Positions 46,076 through 56,034 of a DNA stretch of 64,000 bases are shown one piece after another; position 1 is the stretch's first letter, and each line of letters begins with the position of its first letter. The DNA comes from Christiangramia echinicola DSM 19838. Lineage in GTDB: Bacteria > Bacteroidota > Bacteroidia > Flavobacteriales > Flavobacteriaceae. Position numbers and translations under genes: made by a program. The DNA is taken from contig NZ_AUHG01000011.1 of NCBI RefSeq assembly GCF_000423065.1, positions 806,001 through 870,000 on the forward strand, read 5' to 3'. Below the pieces are notes generated by a model that worked only from the letters and a program-made list of their open reading frames with translations, had not been told where the DNA came from and searched no databases.

Positions 46076-47275
46076 TTATTCTCTAATATGGCCTTCACCA
46101 AGTACGTAATACTTATTGGTTACAAGCTGTTTCAATCCTAACGGACCTCTGTGATGAAGTTTATCGGTACTAATAGCAAGTTCAGCACCAGCACCCATTT
46201 GTCCACCATCAGTGAATCGGGTAGAGGCATTGTGATATACAGCTGCACTATCTACCTGCTCCATAAAAGTAGCAGCCTCATCTTTATCTTTGGTGATGAT
46301 TACAGAAGAATGACCTCCTGAGTATTTATTTATTTTCTCAATCGCTGCTTTGGTTCCGTCAATTGCACCAAGTACAATTCTCATAGCAAGAAACTCTTCG
46401 TACCATGTATCTTCAGAAGGAATTTTCTCTTCCTTAGGAAGTACTTCAGCAACATCGTCGTCAACGAGGATATTCACTTTATTTTCCGTGAACATATCGT
46501 AAAGCTCTTTCACCTTATTTTCAAAATCAGGCAGATTTTTGTCGATAAGTACCTTATCAAGTGCATTACATCCTGAGATCTTATCGATCTTAGCATTCAG
46601 CATTACTTTTTTAGCTACTTCAAAATCGGCATTTTTAGAAAGATACAGGAAGTTGTTTCCTCTACCACTTACAAGCACCGCTCCAGTAGAATGTTCTTTT
46701 ACAAAGGCAATTAGGCGTTCTCCACCTCTTGGTACGATAAGGTCTAATTGCTCTGGCGGATTCTTAAGAAATTCCTGAGTGGCATTTCTGTCTAAATGCA
46801 GTAACTCAATCCAGTTAGTATCGAGACCATTTTCCTTTAAGGCTTCATGCCAGCACTCTTCAAGAATTTTATTACTATTAATCGCTTCTTTACCACCTTT
46901 AAGATAGATCTTGTTATTTGCTTTAAAAGCAAGAACAGCAGCTTCAATGGTCACATCGGGTCTTGATTCATAGATGATCATGATATTTCCGAAAGGAGCT
47001 GTTTTGTTAGTGATATCCAGGCCGGTATCAAGTTTTTTATGCTCAATGGTCTTTCCAACCGGATCATCCTGATCCATTACTTCCTGTACAGACTGGATCA
47101 TACCGTCTACTTTTTTATCGTTCACGATAAGACGGTCGTACATGGCCTGATCTTCTTTATTAAATGCATCCAGATCTTTTTTATTGGCTGCAATTATTTC
47201 TTCACGTCTTCTGTCCAGGATATTCATCATGGATTTAAGTACGTTATTCTTAGTTTCAGATTTTATCAACTTCAT
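46076..47275 (-). CDS. proA: Glutamate-5-semialdehyde dehydrogenase (gamma-glutamyl phosphate reductase)
   Basis: This 399-residue aldehyde-dehydrogenase-fold enzyme has GNIMIIYESRPDVT, LKGGKEAINSN, VPRGGERLI and the catalytic cysteine in KISGCNALDK (C236). It reduces gamma-glutamyl phosphate with NADPH in proline synthesis. It is the third gene of the minus-strand unit proC-proB-proA, 35 bases after proB, and is followed by the bidirectional terminator. Confidence 0.95.
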   Translation of the reverse strand: MKLIKSETKNNVLKSMMNILDRRREEIIAANKKDLDAFNKEDQAMYDRLIVNDKKVDGMIQSVQEVMDQDDPVGKTIEHKKLDTGLDITNKTAPFGNIMIIYESRPDVTIEAAVLAFKANNKIYLKGGKEAINSNKILEECWHEALKENGLDTNWIELLHLDRNATQEFLKNPPEQLDLIVPRGGERLIAFVKEHSTGAVLVSGRGNNFLYLSKNADFEVAKKVMLNAKIDKISGCNALDKVLIDKNLPDFENKVKELYDMFTENKVNILVDDDVAEVLPKEEKIPSEDTWYEEFLAMRIVLGAIDGTKAAIEKINKYSGGHSSVIITKDKDEAATFMEQVDSAAVYHNASTRFTDGGQMGAGAELAISTDKLHHRGPLGLKQLVTNKYYVLGEGHIRE

Positions 47276-47310
47276 TTTCTTCGTTTCTTTAGTTTTGTTA
47301 ATCTAATTTT

Positions 47311-48084
47311 TTATGAGGTAAACTTTGTTCCTACCGGCTTACCCGCCATTATATCAAGGATCACATCTTCACGTTTACCATTTGCGATATAGGTAGTAAT
47401 GTTTTTGGAAGCAGTACCCTTGGCGATCTTAATTTTAGATTCCATTCCGCCACGGCCTTCACCTTCACCTTTGTCAGACTCCTGAACATATTTCTCTACA
47501 TTTTCATCTACCTGAACTTTATTCAGTTTTTCTGAATCGTCATCCTCCGGGTGGCCGGTGTATAATCCTTCAGTGTCACTTAAAATGATAAGCTTTTCTG
47601 CTCCTATCAATTCAGCAACAAGACTTGCCAGTTCATCATTATCAGAGAACATAGACATGGTTACAGAAACCGCATCATCTTCATTAGCAATCGGGATGAT
47701 ACCTTCAGAAAGTAAAGATTCATAACAATTGATCATGTTTTCTCTGTGAATTCCCGGACTAAAGTCACGTTTGGTAGCAAGAACCTGAGCACATCTCATT
47801 CCGTAATCATGGAAGATACTATAATAGTGTCTCATCATTCTTGGTTGTCCTACTGAAGAGTAAACCTGTCTTCTTTTACTATCATCTTCGATGTTTATCT
47901 CTCCCAGGATCTCTTTACCTGCAATGGCAGACCCTGAGGATACTAATACTACAAGAATATCTTCTTCATATAATGTAGCGATCTGTCTTACCAGACTTTT
48001 TAAAACGGGCCCTAAAATTCTATTGTCTTTATTGGTCATTACATTAGTACCAACTTTAACAACAATTCTTCTCTTATTATCCAT
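47311..48084 (-). CDS. proB: Glutamate 5-kinase without PUA domain
   Basis: This 257-residue amino-acid kinase has RRIVVKVGTNVMT, LVSSGSAIAG, the ANEDDAVS block, ILSDTEGLYTGHP and a C-terminal GGMESKIKIAKGTA. It activates glutamate for proline synthesis and is usually inhibited by proline. The E. coli enzyme (about 367 residues) carries a C-terminal PUA domain that is missing here. It lies 32 bases downstream of proC and 35 upstream of proA. Confidence 0.93.
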   Translation of the reverse strand: MDNKRRIVVKVGTNVMTNKDNRILGPVLKSLVRQIATLYEEDILVVLVSSGSAIAGKEILGEINIEDDSKRRQVYSSVGQPRMMRHYYSIFHDYGMRCAQVLATKRDFSPGIHRENMINCYESLLSEGIIPIANEDDAVSVTMSMFSDNDELASLVAELIGAEKLIILSDTEGLYTGHPEDDDSEKLNKVQVDENVEKYVQESDKGEGEGRGGMESKIKIAKGTASKNITTYIANGKREDVILDIMAGKPVGTKFTS

Positions 48085-48116
48085 TTTTAGAATTTTTATC
48101 TAATTTTTGAATATTA

Positions 48117-48923
48117 TTATTTTTCTTCTCCAAGTTCAACTGCACGATCAAAAGCCGCATAAGCTGCATCCTTGATTAATTCCTTTACATTATTATCGTC
48201 CATAGAGTCTAATGCAGCCCTGGTAGTTCCACCTTTAGAAGCTACACGATCCATCCAGGTATCTGGTGATAGATCATTCTGGTTGAATAGTTCTACAGCT
48301 CCTTCAAAGGTTTGACTCACTAATACTTTTGAGTCATTCTTGCTGAATCCCATTTTGCGTGCTGCCTCGAGCATAGAGTTCATGAAATAGAAAACGTATG
48401 CTGGTCCGCTACCAGAAATTCCTGTAGAGGCATCAATAAAGTTTTCGTTTTCTACATGTATTGACTCTCCAGTAGTATCTAGTAAGTTGCGTACCATTAA
48501 TAATTCTACTCTGGAAACTTCTCTGGATGCGGTATAAGAGGTAACTCCTTTTCCTACCTGAGCTGGTAAATTAGGCATAGACCTAACTACTTTTCGTACT
48601 CCAAGGCCTTCCTGTATTCTATTAATGGTAACTCCAGCCATAAGAGAAACAAAGATTTGCTCTTTGTTTACCATAGGTTTCATTTCTTCAAAAAGATCAT
48701 CACAGTGGTAGGGTTTAACAGCTACGAATACCATATCTGCCTGGGGCAGGCATTCTTCAAGAGATTCATATACATCAAAATGGTCCAGATCTCTCAATCT
48801 AGCGATCACATCTGCAGACTTATCAAAAACCATTAAGTTTCTTCTATTAAGCATTGCAGATTGTGCCATTCCTTCGGCATATGTTAATCCCATGTTTCCT
48901 GCTCCAATTACTAATGTCTTCAT
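48117..48923 (-). CDS. proC: Pyrroline-5-carboxylate reductase
   Basis: This 268-residue protein has the NAD(P)-binding start MKTLVIGAGNMGLTYAEGM, the KPYHCDDLFEEM segment, RSMPNLPAQVGKG and the C-terminal SGSGPAYVFYFM and GGTTRAAL motifs typical of ProC. It performs the last step of proline synthesis. It is the first gene of the proC-proB-proA unit. A short inverted repeat TTGGC/GCCAA lies at 48949-48963 in its upstream region; no leader peptide was found. Confidence 0.94.
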   Translation of the reverse strand: MKTLVIGAGNMGLTYAEGMAQSAMLNRRNLMVFDKSADVIARLRDLDHFDVYESLEECLPQADMVFVAVKPYHCDDLFEEMKPMVNKEQIFVSLMAGVTINRIQEGLGVRKVVRSMPNLPAQVGKGVTSYTASREVSRVELLMVRNLLDTTGESIHVENENFIDASTGISGSGPAYVFYFMNSMLEAARKMGFSKNDSKVLVSQTFEGAVELFNQNDLSPDTWMDRVASKGGTTRAALDSMDDNNVKELIKDAAYAAFDRAVELGEEK

Positions 48924-49526
48924 TTTTACTTTTTTGGTTCAATTTGTATTGGCTTTCTGCCAAATGATTGCGCCCCATATTGGACAAAGACCATGCGACA
49001 TTACCAATACTTTTAGTTAGTAATTAATTTCAACAGATAATTTACCCTGATTTTGTGGAAGCTTGCATTAAGAAAAACATAAATTCCTATAAATTATCTT
49101 AAACTGTAAAGGTGCTATCCTTCGAAATGTCTAAATAAGATGTCTTATTCTTAGAAAATTGTACGAATAATGGGTGTAAGATTGTAAATATGATAATCAA
49201 GAAAAATAAGGATTTTAGCCATCCTGCCTCTTTTTCTTAAATAAATGTTATTTATAATTTAGATTTCTTAATAATTGCAAATATTTGCAGAAATGGCAAT
49301 TTGCTGCAATTATGTCAGGTTTAAGTAGTTCTTGTAAATAGACTAAGAAAACTTCTGGCATGATATTTCCTTAGTATAAGCGCAGATTACCGAATTGACT
49401 ATAAAGGCTGGCATATGACGCAATAATTGTTCGATATGTAGTATTTTCTTAAAGAAAAAAACTTTATAATTATGAATTCTGAATGATCTGTATGATTATA
49501 TAAGCAACAACCTACTACTCAGATTA
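48924..49526. other. 603-base divergent intergenic region
   Basis: It separates proC (minus) from the light-signalling operon (plus). No reading frame or RNA gene is convincing. It contains the TTGGC/GCCAA hairpin near proC (48949-48963), a dense set of inverted repeats at 49273-49311, and otherwise AT-rich DNA. Promoters for both directions must be here, but I see no good TTG / TAnnTTTG match. Confidence 0.5.
49273..49311. promoter_or_regulatory. Nested palindrome, candidate operator
   Basis: TGCAAATATTTGCA at 49276-49289 is a perfect 14-base palindrome. An outer pair AATTGCA (49273-49279) and TGCAATT (49305-49311) encloses it together with a further ATTTGC-like copy. This is typical of a site for a dimeric regulator. 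It lies about 215 bases before the CheB-CheR kinase gene. Confidence 0.45.
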
Positions 49527-52500
49527 ATGAAAAGTACACAAGAGAGTTCTACAGCTGAATCTGTAAAAGAGAAAAATATTGATGAACCCAGAATTATTGC
49601 TGTAGGAGCAAGTGCTGGTGGGCTGGAAGCTCTGAAGGCTTTTTTTAAAAAAATTCCTGCAGGCGACAATAATGCTTATGTGGTTATTCAACATCTATCT
49701 CCCGATTATAAAAGTATGATGGGAGAACTGCTGAGTAAAAACACCAATTTGCCTATTGTTCAGATCACAGACGAGATGGAAGTGAAGTCTGGACATGTAT
49801 ATCTAATACCACCCGTAAATAATCTTATACTGGAGGGAGATCGTCTTATCCTTACCGATAAACCTAATAACCAGACCCTCAATTTACCTATAGATATGTT
49901 CTTTGAATCCATGGCGAAACAAAGAAAAGAGAAGAGTATTGGTATTGTTCTTAGCGGAACTGGGAGTGATGGTACACGAGGTGTAAGAGCAATTAAGGAA
50001 AATGACGGGATGGTGATGGTACAGGATCCATCTGAGGCGAAGTTTGATGGTATGCCAAAAAGCGCCATCAATACAGGGCTGGTAGATTATATACTTTCTG
50101 TGGATGAAATGGGACCAGAGCTGATTGAGTTTATTTCTGCTCCTCCAATTTTTCATTTTAAAGATGGTGATGTACAGTACGATGAAAAGGAGCTTAACAG
50201 GATCCTTAATTATATAGATAAGCAGGCAGGTCTCGATTTCAGGGAATATAAATATGCAACTCTTGCCAGAAGAGTGGCCCGGAGGGTAAATATCTGCAAG
50301 TGTAAGAATTTAAAGGAATATTACGAATATTTAACTTCAAATGAAGAAGAAGTAGAAATTCTCTACAGGGAATTCCTGATTGGGGTCACCAAATTCTTCA
50401 GAGATGATAAGGTCTGGGAGAGACTTAGAAATGATGTTTTTCCAGAATTGATTGAAGGTGTGAGTGATGGGGGTACCCTGAAAATTTGGGATGTGGCATG
50501 TAGTACCGGTGAAGAGGCCTATTCTTTTGCCATGTGTATTCATGAAGAAATGGAGAAGCAAGGTAAGAATCTTGAAATTAAAATCTTTGCTACAGATATT
50601 TCTCAGCCTCATTTAGATATTGGTAGTAAGGGTATTTATCCTGAAAGTATTGTAGCTGACGTCTCTAAAGAATTTTTACTTAAATACTTTTTAAGCAAAT
50701 CTAATGGTTATCAGGTTTCAGAAAAGATAAGACGAACAGTCATTTTTTCCAGACATAATATAATTAAAAATCCACCTTTCAGTAATATGGATATGGTGGT
50801 TTGCCGTAATTTATTGATCTACTTCCAGAATTCTATTCAAAAGAAAGCAATGAATATGCTCCATTATGCTCTTAAGGAGGACGGTATACTCGTTCTTGGA
50901 ACTAGTGAGAGTGTGCATAGCCACAAGGAAAATTTTGCCGAGATCGATAGAAAGTGGAAAATATATAGGAATATTCAACCCAGTACCAGAATTAAAAACG
51001 GAATTAGTCATGCTTCAGCAAATGATAGTATGAATGCCGGTTTGCTTGAAAACAAGACAGTTCGCGATAGAAAGAAATTCAGAACCCAGGCGAGTAATCC
51101 TATAAAACAGAAACTGCAATCTGAGCTAAACGAAACCATCCTGGAACAGTTTGGTGGCGCTTCGGTATTTGTAGATTCAGATTATAATATACTTCAGGCC
51201 GTAGGAGAATTTAGAAAATATGCCAATTTACCACTGAGCGGTTTCTCTATAAATCTTCTGGATATGCTGGACCAGGACCTGAAATACATAGTTCAGTCAA
51301 CATTCAATAAAGCATATAAGGAGCAGAAAAGAGTTGTATATAGAGATATTGTCATTGAAAGTAAAGATGGTGATATTGGTGCAGATATAGTGATCAAACC
51401 GTTCACAGATCATAGTCTTGAAGGTGAAACAAACTATGTTATTACTTTTATTGAGAAGGAACTAAACTTCGAAAAGGTAGAACAGGTAGCAAAGATTAGT
51501 CCTTCTAATCAAACTAAAGAGTATGTTACCAGTCTGGAGAATGAACTAAAGAGCACTAAAGAGGATCTACAGACCTCACTTGAGGAAATTGAGACCAGTA
51601 ATGAGGAATTACAGGCCGCTAATGAGGAATTATTAGCTTCTAACGAGGAGTTACAAAGTACCAACGAGGAGCTGCAAAGCGTGAACGAGGAAATTAATAC
51701 GGTTAATGCAGAGAATATCCAGAAGATGGATGATCTTGCTGCGCTTAATGCAGATATGAATAACCTTCTTAAAAGCACCGAAATTGGTGTAATTTTCCTG
51801 GATTCAAGTTTAAAGATAAGAAAGTTCACTCCAGCCATTAAGAAGCATTTCAGTCTTATAAACGGAGATATTGGAAGGCCAATAGATAATTTCACCAATA
51901 GTTTTGGCCTAACCAGGAAGCAAAGTTTCCTTGATAGATGTCATAAGGTACTGGATACAGGCAAAATTCTTGAAAAGCATATAGTTTCCAGAGAAGGGAA
52001 AAATTACCTGCAACGTATAAGTCCTTATATGGACTCCAATAATGAGATCGATGGAGTTGTAATTTCTTTTATAGATATTGAAAATATTCAGAAATCTAAA
52101 GAGAAACTTATTGCCAGCGAACAGAGATTCAAATCCTTTTATGAGGATGATCCTGTTTTACATATAAGTGTAGATCCTAAGAATTCAAGGATAGTACAGT
52201 GCAATAGAAAAGCAGTACAAAAACTTGGTTTCGATTCAAAAGAAGACCTTATAGGTAAGGCAATTCATGAGCTCTTTGATAAAAATTCGCAATTAACAGC
52301 GATGAAATTAAAGTCGAGTATTAAAAAGACCGGCGAGCTCGTGAACCTTGAGCAGAACATGATCACAAATAAAGGAAAAATTTTACCCGTGATCCTTAAT
52401 GCTACTGCAGAGAAAGATGAGAATGACGAATTAATTACCATTAGGTATACCTGTGTGGATATTTCGGCTCTTAAAAAGGCTGAAGTACAATTAAAAGAAC

Positions 52501-53192
52501 AGAAAAATGATCTTGAAAGGGCGAATAGAGACCTGGAGCAGTTTGTTTCTATCTGTTCTCATGACCTCCAGGAACCACTGGCAACTATCAAATTTGGTAG
52601 TGATGTACTTGGTAAAATGTATGCGAGTAAGCTGGACGAGAAAGGCGAGAATTATATAAAATACATCAAGAATGCTTCAGATAGGCTTTCCGCTCAGATT
52701 AGAGCATTATTAGAACATTCCAGAATTGGTAAGAACGGTCAGAAGACTTTGGTGGATACCAAAGAGGTTGTTGAGGTAGTGAAGTATGATCTTGGAAAGA
52801 GCATAAGGGATGCCAATGCAAAAGTCCATACGGGAGCATTGCCAGAGTTAAAAGGGTATGAAGTAGAATTGAGACTTTTATTCCAGAACCTTATTAGTAA
52901 TGCCATTAAATATGTTCCTAAAGATAGAGATCCTGAAATAAGGATTTCGGCCTATAAAGAGAATGAATTCTGGGTTTTCTCTATTATGGATAATGGAGTT
53001 GGTATTTCTAAAGAAGATCAGAGAAACATTTTTACAATATTTAACCGCGTGCCAGGGAACGAAGATATGCAAGGAACCGGGGTAGGTCTTGCCCATGTAG
53101 AAAAGATCGTTCTATTGCATGAAGGTTCAATCTGGGTAGACTCACAAGAGGGAGTAGGGAGTACGTTCTACTTCAAATTAAAAGCAGAATAA
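49527..53192 (+). CDS. CheB-CheR-PAS-histidine kinase fusion
   Basis: This 1221-residue soluble protein joins several modules. CheB methylesterase (about 20-205) has S29 in VGASAGG, H56 in QHLS and D148 in GTGSDGT. CheR methyltransferase (about 215-480) has GVTKFFRDD and DVACSTGEEAYS. A PAS segment follows, then a coiled coil of repeated SNEELQ/ANEELL units (about 660-740) and two PAS domains. The histidine kinase has H1012 in CSHDLQEPLA, NLISNAIKY, DNGVGI and GTGVGLA. Such fusions are common in Bacteroidota; no chemoreceptors are seen here, so the methylation target is unknown. It precedes bphP by 4 bases. Confidence 0.92.
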   Translation: MKSTQESSTAESVKEKNIDEPRIIAVGASAGGLEALKAFFKKIPAGDNNAYVVIQHLSPDYKSMMGELLSKNTNLPIVQITDEMEVKSGHVYLIPPVNNLILEGDRLILTDKPNNQTLNLPIDMFFESMAKQRKEKSIGIVLSGTGSDGTRGVRAIKENDGMVMVQDPSEAKFDGMPKSAINTGLVDYILSVDEMGPELIEFISAPPIFHFKDGDVQYDEKELNRILNYIDKQAGLDFREYKYATLARRVARRVNICKCKNLKEYYEYLTSNEEEVEILYREFLIGVTKFFRDDKVWERLRNDVFPELIEGVSDGGTLKIWDVACSTGEEAYSFAMCIHEEMEKQGKNLEIKIFATDISQPHLDIGSKGIYPESIVADVSKEFLLKYFLSKSNGYQVSEKIRRTVIFSRHNIIKNPPFSNMDMVVCRNLLIYFQNSIQKKAMNMLHYALKEDGILVLGTSESVHSHKENFAEIDRKWKIYRNIQPSTRIKNGISHASANDSMNAGLLENKTVRDRKKFRTQASNPIKQKLQSELNETILEQFGGASVFVDSDYNILQAVGEFRKYANLPLSGFSINLLDMLDQDLKYIVQSTFNKAYKEQKRVVYRDIVIESKDGDIGADIVIKPFTDHSLEGETNYVITFIEKELNFEKVEQVAKISPSNQTKEYVTSLENELKSTKEDLQTSLEEIETSNEELQAANEELLASNEELQSTNEELQSVNEEINTVNAENIQKMDDLAALNADMNNLLKSTEIGVIFLDSSLKIRKFTPAIKKHFSLINGDIGRPIDNFTNSFGLTRKQSFLDRCHKVLDTGKILEKHIVSREGKNYLQRISPYMDSNNEIDGVVISFIDIENIQKSKEKLIASEQRFKSFYEDDPVLHISVDPKNSRIVQCNRKAVQKLGFDSKEDLIGKAIHELFDKNSQLTAMKLKSSIKKTGELVNLEQNMITNKGKILPVILNATAEKDENDELITIRYTCVDISALKKAEVQLKEQKNDLERANRDLEQFVSICSHDLQEPLATIKFGSDVLGKMYASKLDEKGENYIKYIKNASDRLSAQIRALLEHSRIGKNGQKTLVDTKEVVEVVKYDLGKSIRDANAKVHTGALPELKGYEVELRLLFQNLISNAIKYVPKDRDPEIRISAYKENEFWVFSIMDNGVGISKEDQRNIFTIFNRVPGNEDMQGTGVGLAHVEKIVLLHEGSIWVDSQEGVGSTFYFKLKAE

Positions 53193-53196
53193 GAGA

Positions 53197-55407
53197 ATGC
53201 CCCATAATTTTTATCCTGAAAAAGTAGATCTTTCCAGTTGCGAAAAAGAGCCTATTCATATTATTGGAGCTATACAATCACATGGAGTATTAGTTGCCTG
53301 TGATAAATCTACCGGTATAATCACTCAAATTGGTGAAAATAGTAAGGATATCTTCGGAATTTATGCAGAAGAACTTTTAGGGAGTGATCTTGGTTTATTA
53401 GTAGGAAATGATCTTTCTGAAAAATTACGAAATATAATAGTCGAGGACGGAATTTTCGAAGCTAATGAAATTACTATCAATGGCAGTCATTTCATAGTAA
53501 TCCCTCATATTTCAGAAGGAAACCTTATTCTCGATATTGAATCAATAGATTCTAAAAATAACAATTACGATTTTCAGAAGGAACTATCCAACCTTTTAAA
53601 TACTCTTAGTGCTTCAGAAACTTCAGATGAATTATGTGCCGATGCGGCAGAGATCACTAAGAATATCTTTGGTTATGATCGTGTAATGATTTACAAGTTC
53701 GATGAGGAGTGGAATGGGAAGGTTATAGCTGAAGAAAAGAATAAGGAAATGGACAGCTGGTTGGGTTTGCATTATCCTGCCAGTGACATTCCAAAACAAG
53801 CCAGAGAATTATTTCTTAAAAATAGAGTAAGGATCATCTCAGACGTGAATTATTCACCTGTAAAGATTGTTCCTAATATCTCGCCTTTAAATGGGCAGCC
53901 ACTAGATCTGTCTAATTCAAAATTAAGGGCTGTCTCACCAATTCATATAGAGTATTTACAGAATATGAAAGTTGGTGCGTCACTTACCGCTGCTTTAATA
54001 AGTAATGGTAAACTGTGGGGATTATTAGCCTGTCATCACTATGATGCGAAATTTCTAAATTATTATCAGAGACAAACCTGTGAATTTCTAATCCAGATTT
54101 TTTCTAATGAATTAACGCTGAAAAATTCTAATAACTTTCTTAAGAATATTGACAAATCTGATGAAATAAGAAATAAACTTATCCAGCAGATAAAATTAGA
54201 GGAAAGTATCAAAAAAGGTCTGGGAAATCTTGCATTAAAAGTAACCGATCTATTTCCTTGTTCCGGAGCAGCGATCATTCTTAACGGCAAGATCAAATTA
54301 GTTGGAAATACACCTCAAAAATCTGAAATAAAGAAACTGACTAAAAATTTCCTTTCCGGCAGAAAAGACAATTTGTTCTTTACCAGGAATCTTTTTCAGT
54401 TCTATCCAGAAGCTCAGAATTTCAAAGAAACCGGTTCTGGTATGCTTAGCATAAGGCTGGGACAGAGCGATCGGGATTTTTTAATTTGGTTCAGGCCAGA
54501 GGTAGTTCAAAGTGTAGACTGGGGTGGGAATCCAGAAAATAAAGCAACTTACGACGAGGAAAAGAAACGTTTGACGCCTCGAAAATCTTTTGAAAAGTGG
54601 ACAGAGCAAGTTAATGGTGTTGCCGATACCTGGAAAGATTTTGAGATAAGTGCTGCAAGAAAGTTAAGTGAAAGTATTAGTTATGCTATCCTTGAGAAAC
54701 AAAAGGTAAAGATAGATAACCTCAATGAACAACTGTTGACGGCACATGATGAACTTGAGTTATTCAGTCAGGGTCTTTCTCATGATCTAAAAGCACCTTT
54801 AAGAGGTATTAATGGATATGCACAGATCTTAAAAGAAGATCATTATAATTCTTTAACTAAACCAGGCCAGAAGGCGGTAGATACTATTCTGAATTCTACA
54901 AAAGAGATGGGGGAGCTCATTGATAATATTCTTTCTTTTGCCGGGGTTTCCGAGCAAACTTTGAACAAGAATATTTTCTCTGTTAATCACCTTATTGAGG
55001 ACACATTAAATTCGGTTAACATACATGTGAATTATCCCAATACTGAAGTAAAGATTGATAAGGACTTACCTGGAATGATGGCAGATAAGCGTATGATAGC
55101 TCAGGTATGGTCCAATCTTGTTACCAATGCTCTGAAGTATTCAGAAACAAAAGAGAATCCTAGAATAGAAATAGGTTCAGAAGCCAGAGATAATAAAACC
55201 ATCTATTTTGTTAAAGATAACGGTGTTGGGTTTGATCCTAAATATAAAGAGGAGATTTTCGATTTATTCTCCAGGTTTTCCGGAGATAAATTCAAGGGAA
55301 CCGGTATTGGCCTGGCAATTGTAAAAAGGATTATAGAAAAACATAATGGTAAGATCTGGGCTGAAAGTATTCCAGATCAGGGATCGACCTTCTACTTTTA
55401 CGTTTAA
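53197..55407 (+). CDS. bphP: Bacteriophytochrome histidine kinase
   Basis: This 736-residue protein has the full photosensory core. The PAS domain starts DLSSCEKEPIHIIGAIQSHG, with C15 placed as the biliverdin attachment Cys of bacteriophytochromes. The GAF domain has the PASDIP motif (194-199) and H250 in SPIHIEY. The PHY domain has the tongue PRxSF motif (461-465). The kinase follows with H529 in LSHDLKAPLRG, NLVTNALKY, DNGVGF and GTGIGLAIV. It should sense red/far-red light. It is 4 bases after the CheB-CheR kinase and is followed by a receiver and a heme oxygenase. Confidence 0.94.
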   Translation: MPHNFYPEKVDLSSCEKEPIHIIGAIQSHGVLVACDKSTGIITQIGENSKDIFGIYAEELLGSDLGLLVGNDLSEKLRNIIVEDGIFEANEITINGSHFIVIPHISEGNLILDIESIDSKNNNYDFQKELSNLLNTLSASETSDELCADAAEITKNIFGYDRVMIYKFDEEWNGKVIAEEKNKEMDSWLGLHYPASDIPKQARELFLKNRVRIISDVNYSPVKIVPNISPLNGQPLDLSNSKLRAVSPIHIEYLQNMKVGASLTAALISNGKLWGLLACHHYDAKFLNYYQRQTCEFLIQIFSNELTLKNSNNFLKNIDKSDEIRNKLIQQIKLEESIKKGLGNLALKVTDLFPCSGAAIILNGKIKLVGNTPQKSEIKKLTKNFLSGRKDNLFFTRNLFQFYPEAQNFKETGSGMLSIRLGQSDRDFLIWFRPEVVQSVDWGGNPENKATYDEEKKRLTPRKSFEKWTEQVNGVADTWKDFEISAARKLSESISYAILEKQKVKIDNLNEQLLTAHDELELFSQGLSHDLKAPLRGINGYAQILKEDHYNSLTKPGQKAVDTILNSTKEMGELIDNILSFAGVSEQTLNKNIFSVNHLIEDTLNSVNIHVNYPNTEVKIDKDLPGMMADKRMIAQVWSNLVTNALKYSETKENPRIEIGSEARDNKTIYFVKDNGVGFDPKYKEEIFDLFSRFSGDKFKGTGIGLAIVKRIIEKHNGKIWAESIPDQGSTFYFYV

Positions 55408-55422
55408 CAATTCAAAATTGTT
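55406..55422. promoter_or_regulatory. Small inverted repeat after bphP
   Basis: AACAATT-CAA-AATTGTT overlaps the bphP stop codon. It is A/T-only at the base and lacks a T-run, so it is unlikely to end transcription; it may modulate expression of the downstream receiver gene. Confidence 0.25.
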
Positions 55423-55470
55423 AGTTAAAGCACTTTGTAATACTTTCGTATACTTTATAACCTTAATTGA

Positions 55471-56034
55471 ATGATCAATACATCTCTCAGAATTTTACTG
55501 GTTGAGGACCTTGAGACTGATGCTGCTCTAATTAAAAGGCAAATCAACAAAATTGTAAAGTCACCAGAGATCGAGGTGACAGATAATCTTGAAGACAGCA
55601 AGGAACTCTTGCTTAATTTTGCCCCAGACGTGGTACTGTCAGATTACAACCTACCCACCTGCACAGGTTTGGATATTCTTGAAATGGTCAAGGAATATGA
55701 TGAGAATATTGCTTTTATCTTTATTACCGGTACGGTCAACGATGAAGAGCTTGCTGCAAATACTATTTTAAACGGTGCATCGGGATATATTCTGAAAAAA
55801 CATATGAATAATCTTGCTGAGAAATTGGAGCCTTTATTAAAAAAGGTCGTTATCAATATGGTGTCTAAAAATGAATTGAGAGAAAGGATAAGAGATAATA
55901 AGATCACGGTGAACCAGATCTACGATTATCTTGATAAGATCAATCAGGATAATGCAGAACACAGGCAGAATATAGACAGGATCAAGAATGCAATTAACCA
56001 GTTTAAGATAGATGATGACGAAGATATTAGATAG
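55471..56034 (+). CDS. Response regulator with short C-terminal helical tail
   Basis: This 187-residue protein has a receiver domain (about 5-125): acidic VED, phospho-acceptor D58 in VLSDYNLPTCTG, IFITGTVND and GYILKKHM with the conserved Lys. About 60 residues of charged helix follow (ELRERIRDNKITVNQIY and on), with no DNA-binding or enzyme domain. It is the likely phosphorylation target of the phytochrome. Its last 23 bases overlap the heme oxygenase gene, indicating tight coupling. Confidence 0.9.
   Translation: MINTSLRILLVEDLETDAALIKRQINKIVKSPEIEVTDNLEDSKELLLNFAPDVVLSDYNLPTCTGLDILEMVKEYDENIAFIFITGTVNDEELAANTILNGASGYILKKHMNNLAEKLEPLLKKVVINMVSKNELRERIRDNKITVNQIYDYLDKINQDNAEHRQNIDRIKNAINQFKIDDDEDIR

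Noticed and set aside
47039-47392. 117-codon frame opposite proA/proB
   Set aside because: It is antisense to two well-supported enzymes, shows no recognisable motif, and is explained by codon shadowing.
51509-51898. 129-codon Ser-rich frame opposite the CheB-CheR kinase
   Set aside because: It mirrors the repeated SNEELQ/ANEELL coiled-coil codons on the other strand; no protein family signature.
55471-56034. DNA-binding response regulator for the light operon
   Set aside because: The C-terminal part is a charged helix with no helix-turn-helix, so direct promoter binding is unlikely.
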